Assembly: GCF_018403185.1 (NCBI RefSeq)
Contig: NZ_BOSE01000006.1
Span: 303,272 to 367,271, forward strand
Direction: 5' to 3'
DNA length: 64,000 nucleotides
From: Paenibacillus montaniterrae
GTDB taxonomy: Bacteria > Bacillota > Bacilli > Paenibacillales > Paenibacillaceae
The position numbers and the translations under genes were made by a program. This document shows, in pieces, positions 13,850 through 21,382 of this stretch; the stretch's first letter is position 1; each line of letters begins with the position of its first letter. The notes under the pieces were generated by a model. That model was not told the DNA's origin. It was given only the letters and a program-made list of their open reading frames with translations, and searched no databases.

Positions 13850-13880
13850 GTTGCCTAGAGGGAACAGTTTGCTATATAAT
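13850..13880 (+). promoter_or_regulatory. Repressor promoter with operator O3
   Basis: Operator O3 (13850-13865) reads GTTGCC-TAGA-GGGAAC, one mismatch from the perfect repeat. It overlaps TTGCCT, a possible -35 box, which is followed after 18 bases by TATAAT at 13875-13880. Transcription would start only a few bases before the ribosome site, giving a very short leader, as is common for phage repressor maintenance promoters. Confidence 0.65.
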
Positions 13881-13900
13881 AACGCTGAGGTGATAAAAGG

Positions 13901-14350
13901 GTGCGCAACTCAAAAGAAGTAATTCGGTTAATTAAAAAATTGAGAGAATCTAAGGAAATGTCAGTTGAAGAATTGGCAAACAGGGTCGGTATAGCTAAAT
14001 CCTCGCTGTCAAGATATGAAAATGAACAGCGTTCATTTCCTATTAATGATATTGGTCTATATGCAAACGCATTAGGTACAACGGTGGAATTTTTATTGGG
14101 AATTGGTACTCAAAGTAATGTCAAACTAAGCAGCAATGACATGGAACTGATAAGAAAATATAACTCTTTGGATGATATAGGAAAGTACACTGTTGATACA
14201 ACTTTAGACGTCCAGTACAAACGCTGTACTTCTCAGGATAATGATCTAATTGCTGCTCATAGCGACGATTATTCGGAAGAACAGCAAAAGCTTATGCTTG
14301 AGGACATAGCCGAATTAGAAAGGCTGCATAATAAACGAAAAAATAAATAG
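13901..14350 (+). CDS. CI-like phage repressor, XRE family
   Basis: 149 residues from a GTG at 13901 with GAGGTGAT upstream. The N-terminal HTH is clear (MSVEELANRVGIAKSSLSRY, residues about 20-40). The C-terminal part is helical and lacks the serine peptidase fold of LambdaCI, so inactivation should not be by self-cleavage. The next gene encodes an ImmA-like protease, the usual partner that cuts this class of repressor after induction. It faces the Cro-like gene across three operators. Confidence 0.85.
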   Translation: MRNSKEVIRLIKKLRESKEMSVEELANRVGIAKSSLSRYENEQRSFPINDIGLYANALGTTVEFLLGIGTQSNVKLSSNDMELIRKYNSLDDIGKYTVDTTLDVQYKRCTSQDNDLIAAHSDDYSEEQQKLMLEDIAELERLHNKRKNK

Positions 14351-14362
14351 GAGCGTGAATCA

Positions 14363-14815
14363 ATGGGGTACGAGAGCCTATTGATCAAAGCAGAGCAGCA
14401 CGGGGTAAACATCTACGAAATTGGCTTACGATCACCAGCAAAAGGACTAATAAAAAATAACATCATCGCTATTAATAAAAATATATCCGCAACAGAGAAA
14501 ACTTGTGTGTTGGCTGAAGAATTGGGGCATTACTTCACTTCAACGGGAAATATCCTTGATCAGTCCTCAATCTCGAATCGTAAACAGGAATATCGTGCAA
14601 GAGCATGGAGCTATGAAACGCTCATCTCACTCGAAAGAATTGTTGAAGTGGGACAAGCAGGGATTGAAGGCAGACATGCAGTAGCGGAATATTTAGGAGT
14701 AACCGAGGAGTTTTTACAGAATACAATTGAGCACTACCAACGTAAATATGGGCTTCATACGTTTTATCGAGAATTTTTAATATATTTTGAACCTCTGCAA
14801 GTAATTCGTTTATAA
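14363..14815 (+). CDS. ImmA/IrrE-like metallopeptidase
   Basis: 150 residues. The motif LAEELGHYF at about residues 50-58 matches the zinc-peptidase helix of the ImmA/IrrE family, except that the first His of HExxH is replaced by Glu, a form I recall from several Firmicutes phage members. ImmA cleaves the phage or ICE repressor on induction. It follows the repressor gene by 12 bases, so the pair is co-transcribed. Whether zinc binding persists with EELGH is not certain. Confidence 0.78.
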   Translation: MGYESLLIKAEQHGVNIYEIGLRSPAKGLIKNNIIAINKNISATEKTCVLAEELGHYFTSTGNILDQSSISNRKQEYRARAWSYETLISLERIVEVGQAGIEGRHAVAEYLGVTEEFLQNTIEHYQRKYGLHTFYREFLIYFEPLQVIRL

Positions 14816-14858
14816 ATACCTTAAGTGATGCATTTATGCATCTTTGCGTCCAAAATAC

Positions 14859-14872
14859 AGAACATACGTTCT
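14859..14872. promoter_or_regulatory. LexA (SOS) box before the integrase
   Basis: AGAAC-ATAC-GTTCT contains the perfect core GAAC-N4-GTTC of the Gram-positive LexA/DinR operator. It lies 20 bases before the integrase start. SOS control of integrase would link excision to DNA damage. Confidence 0.65.
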
Positions 14873-14891
14873 TTAAGAGAGGAGTTTTACA

Positions 14892-16415
14892 ATGAAAAAG
14901 AAAGTAATTCGAGTTGCGGCCTATCCCCGCTACAGTTCTGATAATCAACGAGACGAATCAATCACTGCCCAAATGAGAGCAATTAGAGAATATTGCAAGC
15001 AAAAAGGCTATGTAATCGTTGATATATATCCCGACGAGGAGTTTTCAGCGACTGTAGACCGCAGGCCAGAGTTCCAGCGAATGATTGCTGATGCACAAAA
15101 GAAATTATTTGATGTTGTCGTTGTTCATAAGCTTGATCGATTTGCTCGTAACCGCTATGATAGTGCTCACTATAAGCGCATCCTAAAAAAGAACGGCATA
15201 CGTGTTGAATCTGTGCTTGAGCAATTGGACGGATCGCCAGAATCGGTAATCCTCGAAAGCGTCTTAGAGGGAATGGCTGAATACTATAGCCTTAATCTAT
15301 CTCGAGAGGTTAAAAAGGGGATGTTTGAAAATGCATTTCAAGGCATCCATACCGGCGGTAAACCACCTTATGGATTAAAAGTCAATCCTGTCACAAAAAA
15401 GTATGAAATCGACGAAAAACGTTATCGTGCAGTTCAACTGTATTTTGATGGCATTGATAACGATCTATCGAACGAGAAAATAGCCGCAATTCTCAATAAG
15501 GAAGGATTCAGAACCCAAAAAGGACGACTTTTCACGAAAAATAGCTTTTACGGGTGGGCCACAAATAGAAAATACAAAGGAGATTATGTGTTTAACGCTG
15601 CATCCGCAAAAGACGAAGAAGGCAGGCGCAATAATAGTAAGAAGAAGCCAGAAAGTGAACAAATTATTATTCCTGGCATCATTCCTGCTATAATTACTGA
15701 TATAGAATTATGGGATAGAGTTAACGAGAAATTTAAGAATCGTAGACATGAACCAGGAAGGATGAAAACTAAAGTGGCGTACCTATTAACTGGTAAAATA
15801 ATTTGCGGCAAATGCGGATCACAGTATGCAGGAAATTCTTATCACAATGCTAAAAGCAAGGAACGAACTTTGCTTACTTATTATAAATGTCAATCTAAAT
15901 GCGGAAATACTAATGTGCGCAAAGATGATATTGAATCGCTAGTCATTCGCGAACTAGCTGCGCATTGCTTTTCGGATGAAGCAATGCAAGAGATAGTTAT
16001 GCGAGTACAGGAACTTTATAAGAGCGAAAAATCTCAATTGGAAAACGATGTTGAACCAATTAAAAAAGAGCTTGCTGATATAGAGAAGCAAATTAAAAAC
16101 TATACAACTGCAATCGGCGCTGGCGTAATGAGTGTTATTGAAAACCTTAAGCAAGCAGAGCAGCGCCAAGAAGCTCTTTTGTATGCACTAGACCGCGCTA
16201 AAATGGTTTCAAAAATAGATGCTCTTGATAATGATCATATTTTAGCCGTTTTGACAAGCAAAAAGAACTCCCTTATGTCAGCAGATGATGATGACAAAAA
16301 AGCAGTTCTCCAAGAATATGTTCAACAAGTAGTTATTCAGCCTTCGACTGATATTAACAATTATGAAGCTGAGATAACATACAGGGTTTTTAATGGTGGA
16401 GGCGAGGGGATTTGA
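14892..16415 (+). CDS. int: Large serine integrase
   Basis: 507 residues. The resolvase domain begins with Y11-x-R13-x-S15 (YPRYSSDNQ), S15 being the likely nucleophile, and continues with VHKLDRFARNRYD. A recombinase domain follows (FENAFQGIHTGGKPPYGLK and GWATNRKYKGDY), then a zinc ribbon (ICGKCGSQYAG, C...C near 300-345) and a coiled coil at about 375-430. GAGAGGAG lies upstream. The final residues GGGEGI and the TGA lie inside the tmRNA gene, so the reading frame crosses the element boundary. Confidence 0.95.
   Translation: MKKKVIRVAAYPRYSSDNQRDESITAQMRAIREYCKQKGYVIVDIYPDEEFSATVDRRPEFQRMIADAQKKLFDVVVVHKLDRFARNRYDSAHYKRILKKNGIRVESVLEQLDGSPESVILESVLEGMAEYYSLNLSREVKKGMFENAFQGIHTGGKPPYGLKVNPVTKKYEIDEKRYRAVQLYFDGIDNDLSNEKIAAILNKEGFRTQKGRLFTKNSFYGWATNRKYKGDYVFNAASAKDEEGRRNNSKKKPESEQIIIPGIIPAIITDIELWDRVNEKFKNRRHEPGRMKTKVAYLLTGKIICGKCGSQYAGNSYHNAKSKERTLLTYYKCQSKCGNTNVRKDDIESLVIRELAAHCFSDEAMQEIVMRVQELYKSEKSQLENDVEPIKKELADIEKQIKNYTTAIGAGVMSVIENLKQAEQRQEALLYALDRAKMVSKIDALDNDHILAVLTSKKNSLMSADDDDKKAVLQEYVQQVVIQPSTDINNYEAEITYRVFNGGGEGI
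16394..16415. other. Right attachment junction (attR) within ssrA
   Basis: The integrase frame (plus strand) and the tmRNA 3' end (minus strand) overlap here by 22 bases, including the encoded CCA and the T-arm. The crossover must therefore lie in or left of this stretch. The exact core cannot be fixed because the other attachment site is outside the window. Confidence 0.65.
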
Positions 16416-16757
16416 ACCCCTGTCCGAAGACTACGCCACATAGGCCTCTACGGGTGTAGTCACAGTTTTAATGTCGGCAAAGCAAACGCCCCGTAACCGG
16501 CTTTCGCTAGGCCCAGCCTGATTGTCTTCTTCAGCACACCCCAGGCGGAGATGTGACAGCGTATCCCACTAAAGTTGAGCCCTCATCCCGGTACATGGGC
16601 GATACAGAGCGAGAGCACGCGTGCAGGTTATTAAGCTGCTACAGCGTAAGAAGTTTGTTGTTTGCCATTTAATAGGCTTTAGCGTTTTATAGTGGACGAC
16701 TCCCCACTACCCGCAACCCATGCTCGTTCAATCCCCGTCGAATCCATAAACGCCCCC
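16394..16757 (-). ncRNA. ssrA: tmRNA
   Basis: The 5' end GGGGGCG pairs with CGCCUCC before ACCA at the 3' end to form the tRNA-like acceptor stem, and TTCAAATCC forms the T-arm. The tag frame runs from GGC at 16666 to two TAA codons ending at 16628 and encodes GKQQTSYAVAA, preceded by the charged alanine; the end AVAA is the usual degradation signal. tmRNA frees stalled ribosomes with SmpB, whose gene lies just upstream. The gene is complete although a prophage abuts it. Confidence 0.96.
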
Positions 16758-16994
16758 TAATAGGCTTCCACTCTTAACACGAGCTTCTGCTATAAGGGCG
16801 CTTGCTTCTTCGCGAAGTAAGCACGGATCAAATGAACTCTGACTGTCTGTCAGCCACCGACTAACAAGCTCAGTCACTACTACATACTATACGCAGCCAA
16901 TCTGCAAATGTTGCATCGATTAGCTATGTTTATAGTATAACATGAACCATCAAGCAATACACGCTGCAATCTATGGTAAGCTGCGCAATGTTTG

Positions 16995-17474
16995 CTATCT
17001 GATCACTTTTTGCTTTTCACGCAGTATGCGCTGAATATCGCGCTGTGAATCGCGCTTGGCTGCCGCTTCACGCTTGTCATATTGCTTTTTACCTTTACCA
17101 AGTCCAATCAACAGCTTCGCATAGCCATTGCGAATATAAATTTTCAGCGGCACAATCGCATAGCCTTCCTGCTTGGCCTGACCAAACAGCTTGGAAATTT
17201 GCTCCTTGTGCAGCAGCAGCTTGCGAGCTCGAGTAGGATCGGTATTATGAATATTCCCTTGCTCAAATGGGCTGATATGCATATTGTGAATGAAAATCTC
17301 GCCGTTGCGAATTGTAGCAAATGCGTCATTGATATTAGCCTTGCCGTTGCGAATCGACTTGATCTCCGTCCCAGTCAGCACCATTCCCGCTTCATAGGTT
17401 TCTTCAATGAAATAGTCATGGGAAGCCTTCTTATTTTGCGCTAACGGCTTGTCATTATTCTTTTGTTTTCCCAT
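16995..17474 (-). CDS. smpB: SsrA-binding protein SmpB
   Basis: 159 residues from the ATG at 17474 with GAGAGGTGAAAGGC upstream. Family signatures include NKKASHDYFIEETYEAG, the beta-barrel LTGTEIKSIRNGKANI, and the basic C-terminal tail KREAAAKRDSQRDIQRILRE that enters the ribosomal mRNA channel. It binds the tRNA-like end of tmRNA and is needed for trans-translation. Placed directly upstream of ssrA on the same strand, 237 bases apart. Confidence 0.97.
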   Translation of the reverse strand: MGKQKNNDKPLAQNKKASHDYFIEETYEAGMVLTGTEIKSIRNGKANINDAFATIRNGEIFIHNMHISPFEQGNIHNTDPTRARKLLLHKEQISKLFGQAKQEGYAIVPLKIYIRNGYAKLLIGLGKGKKQYDKREAAAKRDSQRDIQRILREKQKVIR

Positions 17475-17543
17475 GCCTTTCACCTCTCTACTCTAATCTC
17501 ATGGAATTATATTGTAGCAATTTGTGCCGTATAAATCAATATA

Positions 17544-17580
17544 TAGAAAGAACCGCTCTCCGAAAAGGTAGAGCGGCTCC
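17544..17580 (-). terminator. Terminator of the cold-shock gene
   Basis: GAGCCGCTCT pairs with AGAGCGGTTC on the minus strand, followed by a T-rich TTTCT stretch. Confidence 0.75.
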
Positions 17581-17606
17581 TCGCACGCATTGTGCGTAAT
17601 CAGCTA

Positions 17607-17807
17607 TTAAAGCTTAACTACGTTTTCTGCTTGTGGTCCACGGTTGCCTTCAACTACGTTGAACTCAACTTGTTGGCCTTCTTCAAGAGTTTTGAAGCCG
17701 TCGCCTACGATCGCGGAGAAGTGAACGAATACATCGTTACCGCCTTCAACTTCGATGAAGCCGTAGCCTTTTTCTGCGTTAAACCATTTAACTGTACCTT
17801 GTTGCAT
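17607..17807 (-). CDS. csp: Cold-shock protein (CspB/CspD type)
   Basis: 66 residues, the normal length. RNA-binding motifs RNP1 (KGYGFIEV, residues 13-20) and RNP2 (VFVHFSAI, 26-33) are intact. These proteins bind single-stranded RNA and melt structures. AAGGAGGCTATTTCAC precedes the ATG. The leader is about 136 bases long and includes a strong hairpin with a U tract (17862-17924), so expression is probably controlled after initiation. Confidence 0.95.
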   Translation of the reverse strand: MQQGTVKWFNAEKGYGFIEVEGGNDVFVHFSAIVGDGFKTLEEGQQVEFNVVEGNRGPQAENVVKL

Positions 17808-17861
17808 GTGAAATAGCCTCCTTCACTAAATAAATAATATGCGCCTATTTCGTTGTAAAAC

Positions 17862-17924
17862 AAAAAATTCACACATTGAAAAAGGTTCATTAAAGCTGAT
17901 GATACCCTTTTCAATATGTGAATT
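17862..17924 (-). terminator. Terminator-like hairpin in the csp leader
   Basis: On the minus strand a 20-bp stem pairs 17905-17924 with 17866-17885 (two G-U pairs) and is followed by TTTTTTGTTTT. It lies downstream of the csp promoter candidate, so it looks like an attenuator. It could instead end transcripts from rnr. Confidence 0.7.
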
Positions 17925-17949
17925 CAGGTAGTTCAGATCAGATAGTTTG

Positions 17950-17978
17950 AGTTTACTATAGGAATGGGAAAAAAGCAA
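17950..17978 (-). promoter_or_regulatory. Promoter candidate of csp
   Basis: TTGCTT, a 17-base spacer and TAAACT on the minus strand; transcription would start near 17943, giving a leader of about 136 bases with the hairpin described at 17862-17924. Confidence 0.5.
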
Positions 17979-18082
17979 GAGGTATTCGCAACGTTTTAGC
18001 CGTTTTCCCAATAATGGCTAGAACTGTATGCCTACTCGCATATGCAAATCATCCTTACATATACTGCTATTTGCGTACATTG

Positions 18083-18121
18083 CCAGCAGCGCAAGCAACT
18101 GAACGAGCCTTGCGCTGCTGG
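18083..18121. terminator. Perfect 13-bp hairpin after rnr
   Basis: CCAGCAGCGCAAG and its exact complement flank a 13-base loop, 12 bases after the rnr stop. No U tract follows on either strand, so it may protect the mRNA 3' end or be a weak terminator. Confidence 0.5.
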
Positions 18122-18133
18122 ATATCCAAGCCG

Positions 18134-20869
18134 CTACTTTTTACGCACAAAAGCAGACATTGCTTTCTTTGCTTTTACTTTTTTCTTCTTGCCTTTTTTC
18201 ACTTTGGCGTGAAGGGAAGGAGCGTCCTTGTCGCCGCCGCCATTAAATACGCCGCTTGCTGACGTCTTTTTCTTGCGCTTCTTGCTGAGCGATACTCCGC
18301 TGCCACTCGCACCTGCTGGCTTCTTTTTCTTCTTATCCTTTTTCAAGCCCGCATCAAATGGGTTGGAGAAATATGAGTCGTTCTCCGCACTGCGAATAAA
18401 TTCGCCATTTGCTTGATCGTATGCATCAAAATCCAGCAGCAACGCGTCGGAGGCTTCCTCGCTCCACGGATTCTCCTTGCTCGCGGCGCTTGTGCCTGGT
18501 CCGCGCTTAAAGTCCTTCTTTCTTGCACCATTACGGCTACCGCTATTCTCTCTTCCACCATTGCCGCTGCTGCGTCCGCTACGCGCCTCATCGCTTCTGC
18601 TGCCTCGGCCTTCCTTCCGACCTCTGCCCGACGAATAATTGCCGCCAGACTGCTGATCTGAAGCTTTGCGCTTGCGGCTTGCAAAACCACCGCCACCAGC
18701 TCCGCCATGATTAGAGCCTTTTTGATTGGCAAACTCGAAGTCAATCGTATGATCGCTCATATTGACGCGACTTACGATTATTTCCACCTCGTCGCCAATC
18801 CGATATATTTTTGAGGTGCGCTCGCCGACAAGAATCATATGCTCAGGATGGAAATGATAGTAGTCGTCATGCAAGTCGCCCAAGCGAATTAGCCCCTCCA
18901 CCGTATTCTCCAGCTCTACGAACAAGCCAAAGCTGGTTACGCTGCTAATAATGCCGGAGAAGGTTTCGCCGATTTTATCGAGCATATACTCACATTTTTT
19001 AAGCTTATCTGTATCGCGTTCCGCTTCAACCGCTACACGCTCGCGCTGAGAGGAATGCTGGGCAATATCCGGCATGCGGGCCGCCAGCGCATCATGCCGC
19101 TTTGGCGAAAGTGCGCCGCCGCCCGCCAATACCTCGCGAATGATGCGATGGATAACAAGGTCCGGATAACGACGGATCGGCGAAGTGAAGTGCGAGTAAA
19201 ATTCTGCTGCAAGCCCAAAGTGCCCCAAGCTTTCCGCATCATATTTCGCTTGCTTCATCGAACGCAGCATCATCGTTGAGATAACGGTCGCTTCCTTCGT
19301 GCCTTGAATTTTATCCAGCAGCGTTTGCAACGCTCTCGGATGCACCGAGTTGCCTTTGCCTTTGACGATATAGCCAAAGTTGGCTGCGAAGGTCATGAAC
19401 GTTTGCAGCTTTTCCTGATCCGGGTCTTCATGGATCCGATACAGGAACGGCACCTTCAGCCAATAGAAATGCTCAGCAACCGTTTCATTGGCCGCCAGCA
19501 TAAATTCTTCGATTATTTGCTCGGCTATGGAACGCTCGCGCTTCACAATGTCGATTGCTTTGCCCTGCTCATCGACAATAATTTTCGACTCCTGAAAATC
19601 AAAATCGATTGCCCCGCGCTTCATCCGCTTTCTGCGCAAGCCAGTCGCCAGCTCCTCCATCAGCTTGAACATATCAAGCAGCGGCGCATAGCGCTCCTTC
19701 AGCTCGGTCTCGGGGTTTTCCTCGTCCGCCATTAAAATACGGCGCACATCAGTATAGGTCATTCGCTCCGTTGTTCGAATGACGCTAGTGAATATATCAT
19801 GGCGCACCTGCTTGAGCGTGCCCGCTTCAAACTCCATTTCACAGCTAAGCGTCAAGCGATCGACCTTCGGATTCAAGGAGCATATGCCGTTGGAAAGTCG
19901 ATGCGGCAGCATCGGAATAACGCGGTCAACCAGATAGACGCTCGTGCCGCGGCGAAATGCCTCTTGATCTAATGCAGAGCGCTCCTTGACATAGTAGCCT
20001 ACGTCGGCAATATGAACGCCTAGCACATAATTGCCATTGTCCAGCCGCTTCACATGCACCGCATCATCCAAATCCTTGGCATCGGCGCCGTCAATCGTGA
20101 CGATCACCTCATTGCGCAGGTCGCGTCTGCCTTGACTGAAAATCTCTTCCTCTGAAATTTGCTCTGGCGCCGCAATCGCCTCCGCCATAACCTCTTCGGG
20201 AAATTGCTCTGGCAGCTGATGCTTGCGTATAATTGATAAAATATCGACGCCTGGATCATTTTTATGGCCGAGTATTTCAATTACTTCACCTTCAGCCGCT
20301 GAACGGCCTTCGGGATAAACGTTAATTTGTACAACAACCTTTTGCCCGCTTACCGCTCCCATCGTTTTATCCTTCGGAATAAATATATCCCGATTGATCC
20401 GCTGATCGTCAGGCAATACAAAAGCAAACGCCTCATGGTTTTCTAAAACGCCAACAATTTGCGTAATGGCACGCTGAACGACGCGAACGACCTCGCCTTC
20501 CATCCGTCCGCCGGATTCGCTTTTGCTAGTGATGCGCACGAGCACAATATCTCCGTTCATCGCGCTTTTCAAATCATTGGCATGAAGATATACGTCAGGA
20601 TGCTCGCTGTCATCAGGCAGGAGGAAAGCAAAGCCCTTTGCATGAGCCTGCACAGTACCACGCAATAAGTTCATGCGCTCAGGTACTCCATAGCGCTCAT
20701 TGCGTGTACGGTAAATTTTGCCCTGCTCTTCAAGTGCCACGAGCATTTTCAAAAAGCTTTTAAAATCTGCTGCATCCGTAATGTTGAAATGCTGCTCTAG
20801 CTCAGAATAGGTCATTGGCTTGTAGGCGACTTCCTTCATAAATTCGAGCAGTTGGCTCTCGTTTATCAT
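18134..20869 (-). CDS. rnr: Ribonuclease R
   Basis: About 911 residues from the ATG at 20869 with AAAGGAGATCACAGG upstream. Order of parts: N-terminal winged helix, cold-shock domains, the RNB catalytic domain with the acidic cluster DGADAKDLDDAVHV and a later PHRLSNGICSLNP, then an S1 domain (GIISSVTSFGLFVELENTVE). After S1 comes an unusually long tail of nearly 190 residues, rich in Gly, Ser, Arg and Lys, ending in KKGKKKKVKAKKAMSAF. RNase R degrades structured RNA 3' to 5' and helps tmRNA-mediated quality control, which fits the smpB-ssrA neighbourhood. Confidence 0.96.
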   Translation of the reverse strand: MINESQLLEFMKEVAYKPMTYSELEQHFNITDAADFKSFLKMLVALEEQGKIYRTRNERYGVPERMNLLRGTVQAHAKGFAFLLPDDSEHPDVYLHANDLKSAMNGDIVLVRITSKSESGGRMEGEVVRVVQRAITQIVGVLENHEAFAFVLPDDQRINRDIFIPKDKTMGAVSGQKVVVQINVYPEGRSAAEGEVIEILGHKNDPGVDILSIIRKHQLPEQFPEEVMAEAIAAPEQISEEEIFSQGRRDLRNEVIVTIDGADAKDLDDAVHVKRLDNGNYVLGVHIADVGYYVKERSALDQEAFRRGTSVYLVDRVIPMLPHRLSNGICSLNPKVDRLTLSCEMEFEAGTLKQVRHDIFTSVIRTTERMTYTDVRRILMADEENPETELKERYAPLLDMFKLMEELATGLRRKRMKRGAIDFDFQESKIIVDEQGKAIDIVKRERSIAEQIIEEFMLAANETVAEHFYWLKVPFLYRIHEDPDQEKLQTFMTFAANFGYIVKGKGNSVHPRALQTLLDKIQGTKEATVISTMMLRSMKQAKYDAESLGHFGLAAEFYSHFTSPIRRYPDLVIHRIIREVLAGGGALSPKRHDALAARMPDIAQHSSQRERVAVEAERDTDKLKKCEYMLDKIGETFSGIISSVTSFGLFVELENTVEGLIRLGDLHDDYYHFHPEHMILVGERTSKIYRIGDEVEIIVSRVNMSDHTIDFEFANQKGSNHGGAGGGGFASRKRKASDQQSGGNYSSGRGRKEGRGSRSDEARSGRSSGNGGRENSGSRNGARKKDFKRGPGTSAASKENPWSEEASDALLLDFDAYDQANGEFIRSAENDSYFSNPFDAGLKKDKKKKKPAGASGSGVSLSKKRKKKTSASGVFNGGGDKDAPSLHAKVKKGKKKKVKAKKAMSAFVRKK

Positions 20870-21040
20870 CCTGTGATCTCCTTTATCGTTGAAATTGGGT
20901 GATGGCTGGTTCATCTCTTTATTGTAAGTATATACGTTTCTCCTGTATTACATCCCCATCTAAGTACAAGCTTAACTGCTCAAGTCGCAATTGTACATCA
21001 GCATTCAGCCACATTCGGCTAATTTCTGCTCTAAAAAACA

Positions 21041-21066
21041 AAAAAGCGAGGATAACCTCGCTTTTT
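21041..21066 (-). terminator. Terminator of secG
   Basis: AAAGCGAGG pairs with CCTCGCTTT around a TTAT loop and runs into TTTTTTG on the minus strand. Confidence 0.85.
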
Positions 21067-21076
21067 CCAAGTACCA

Positions 21077-21313
21077 TTATTGGTTCACAAAATACGATAC
21101 AACTAACGCTAGAATAAAGAAGCCTGCTGCCAAGCCTACAGTTAAACGCTCCAGGAACAAGTCCAGACCGCGTGCTTTTTGTTTACCGAAAAGATGCTCC
21201 GCACCGCCAGTAATCGCGCCAGAAAGACCAGCACTTTTACCTTTTTGCAGCAATACAGCGCCAATCAAGCCGATAGCAAATACGATTAGCAAGATTTTCA
21301 ATGCAATTTCCAT
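21077..21313 (-). CDS. secG: Protein translocase subunit SecG
   Basis: 78 residues from the ATG at 21313 with GGAGGTGGAAGTA upstream. Two membrane segments (residues about 2-22 and 55-75) flank the conserved loop with LLQKGKSAGLSGAITGGAE and FGKQKARGLD. SecG is a small partner of the SecYE channel. It lies before rnr, as in other Bacillales. Confidence 0.95.
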   Translation of the reverse strand: MEIALKILLIVFAIGLIGAVLLQKGKSAGLSGAITGGAEHLFGKQKARGLDLFLERLTVGLAAGFFILALVVSYFVNQ

Positions 21314-21382
21314 TACTTCCACCTCCAGCATAGCACTCGCTACATAAACAGTTAGTTCCATTGTAGCATACACAAGCTCCTG

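Larger units (their letters stand above)
1..16415. mobile_element. Prophage, right-hand part, inserted at the 3' end of ssrA
   Basis: The layout is that of a temperate phage: integrase, ImmA-like protease and repressor on the plus strand next to the host junction, a divergent control region at 13769-13900, then a long leftward run of short, tightly packed or overlapping genes (Rep, methyltransferases, RecU, ParA, ArpU-like, HNH). The right boundary lies inside the tmRNA gene. The left attachment site and the structural genes must lie before position 1. The host core genes start immediately to the right with tmRNA and smpB. No phage head or tail gene is visible, so an integrative element that is not a phage cannot be excluded. 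Confidence 0.88.

Noticed and set aside
16758..16994. Defined ssrA promoter
   Set aside because: Only weak -10-like sequences (TATAGT near 16886) without a convincing -35 box were found, so I do not list one.
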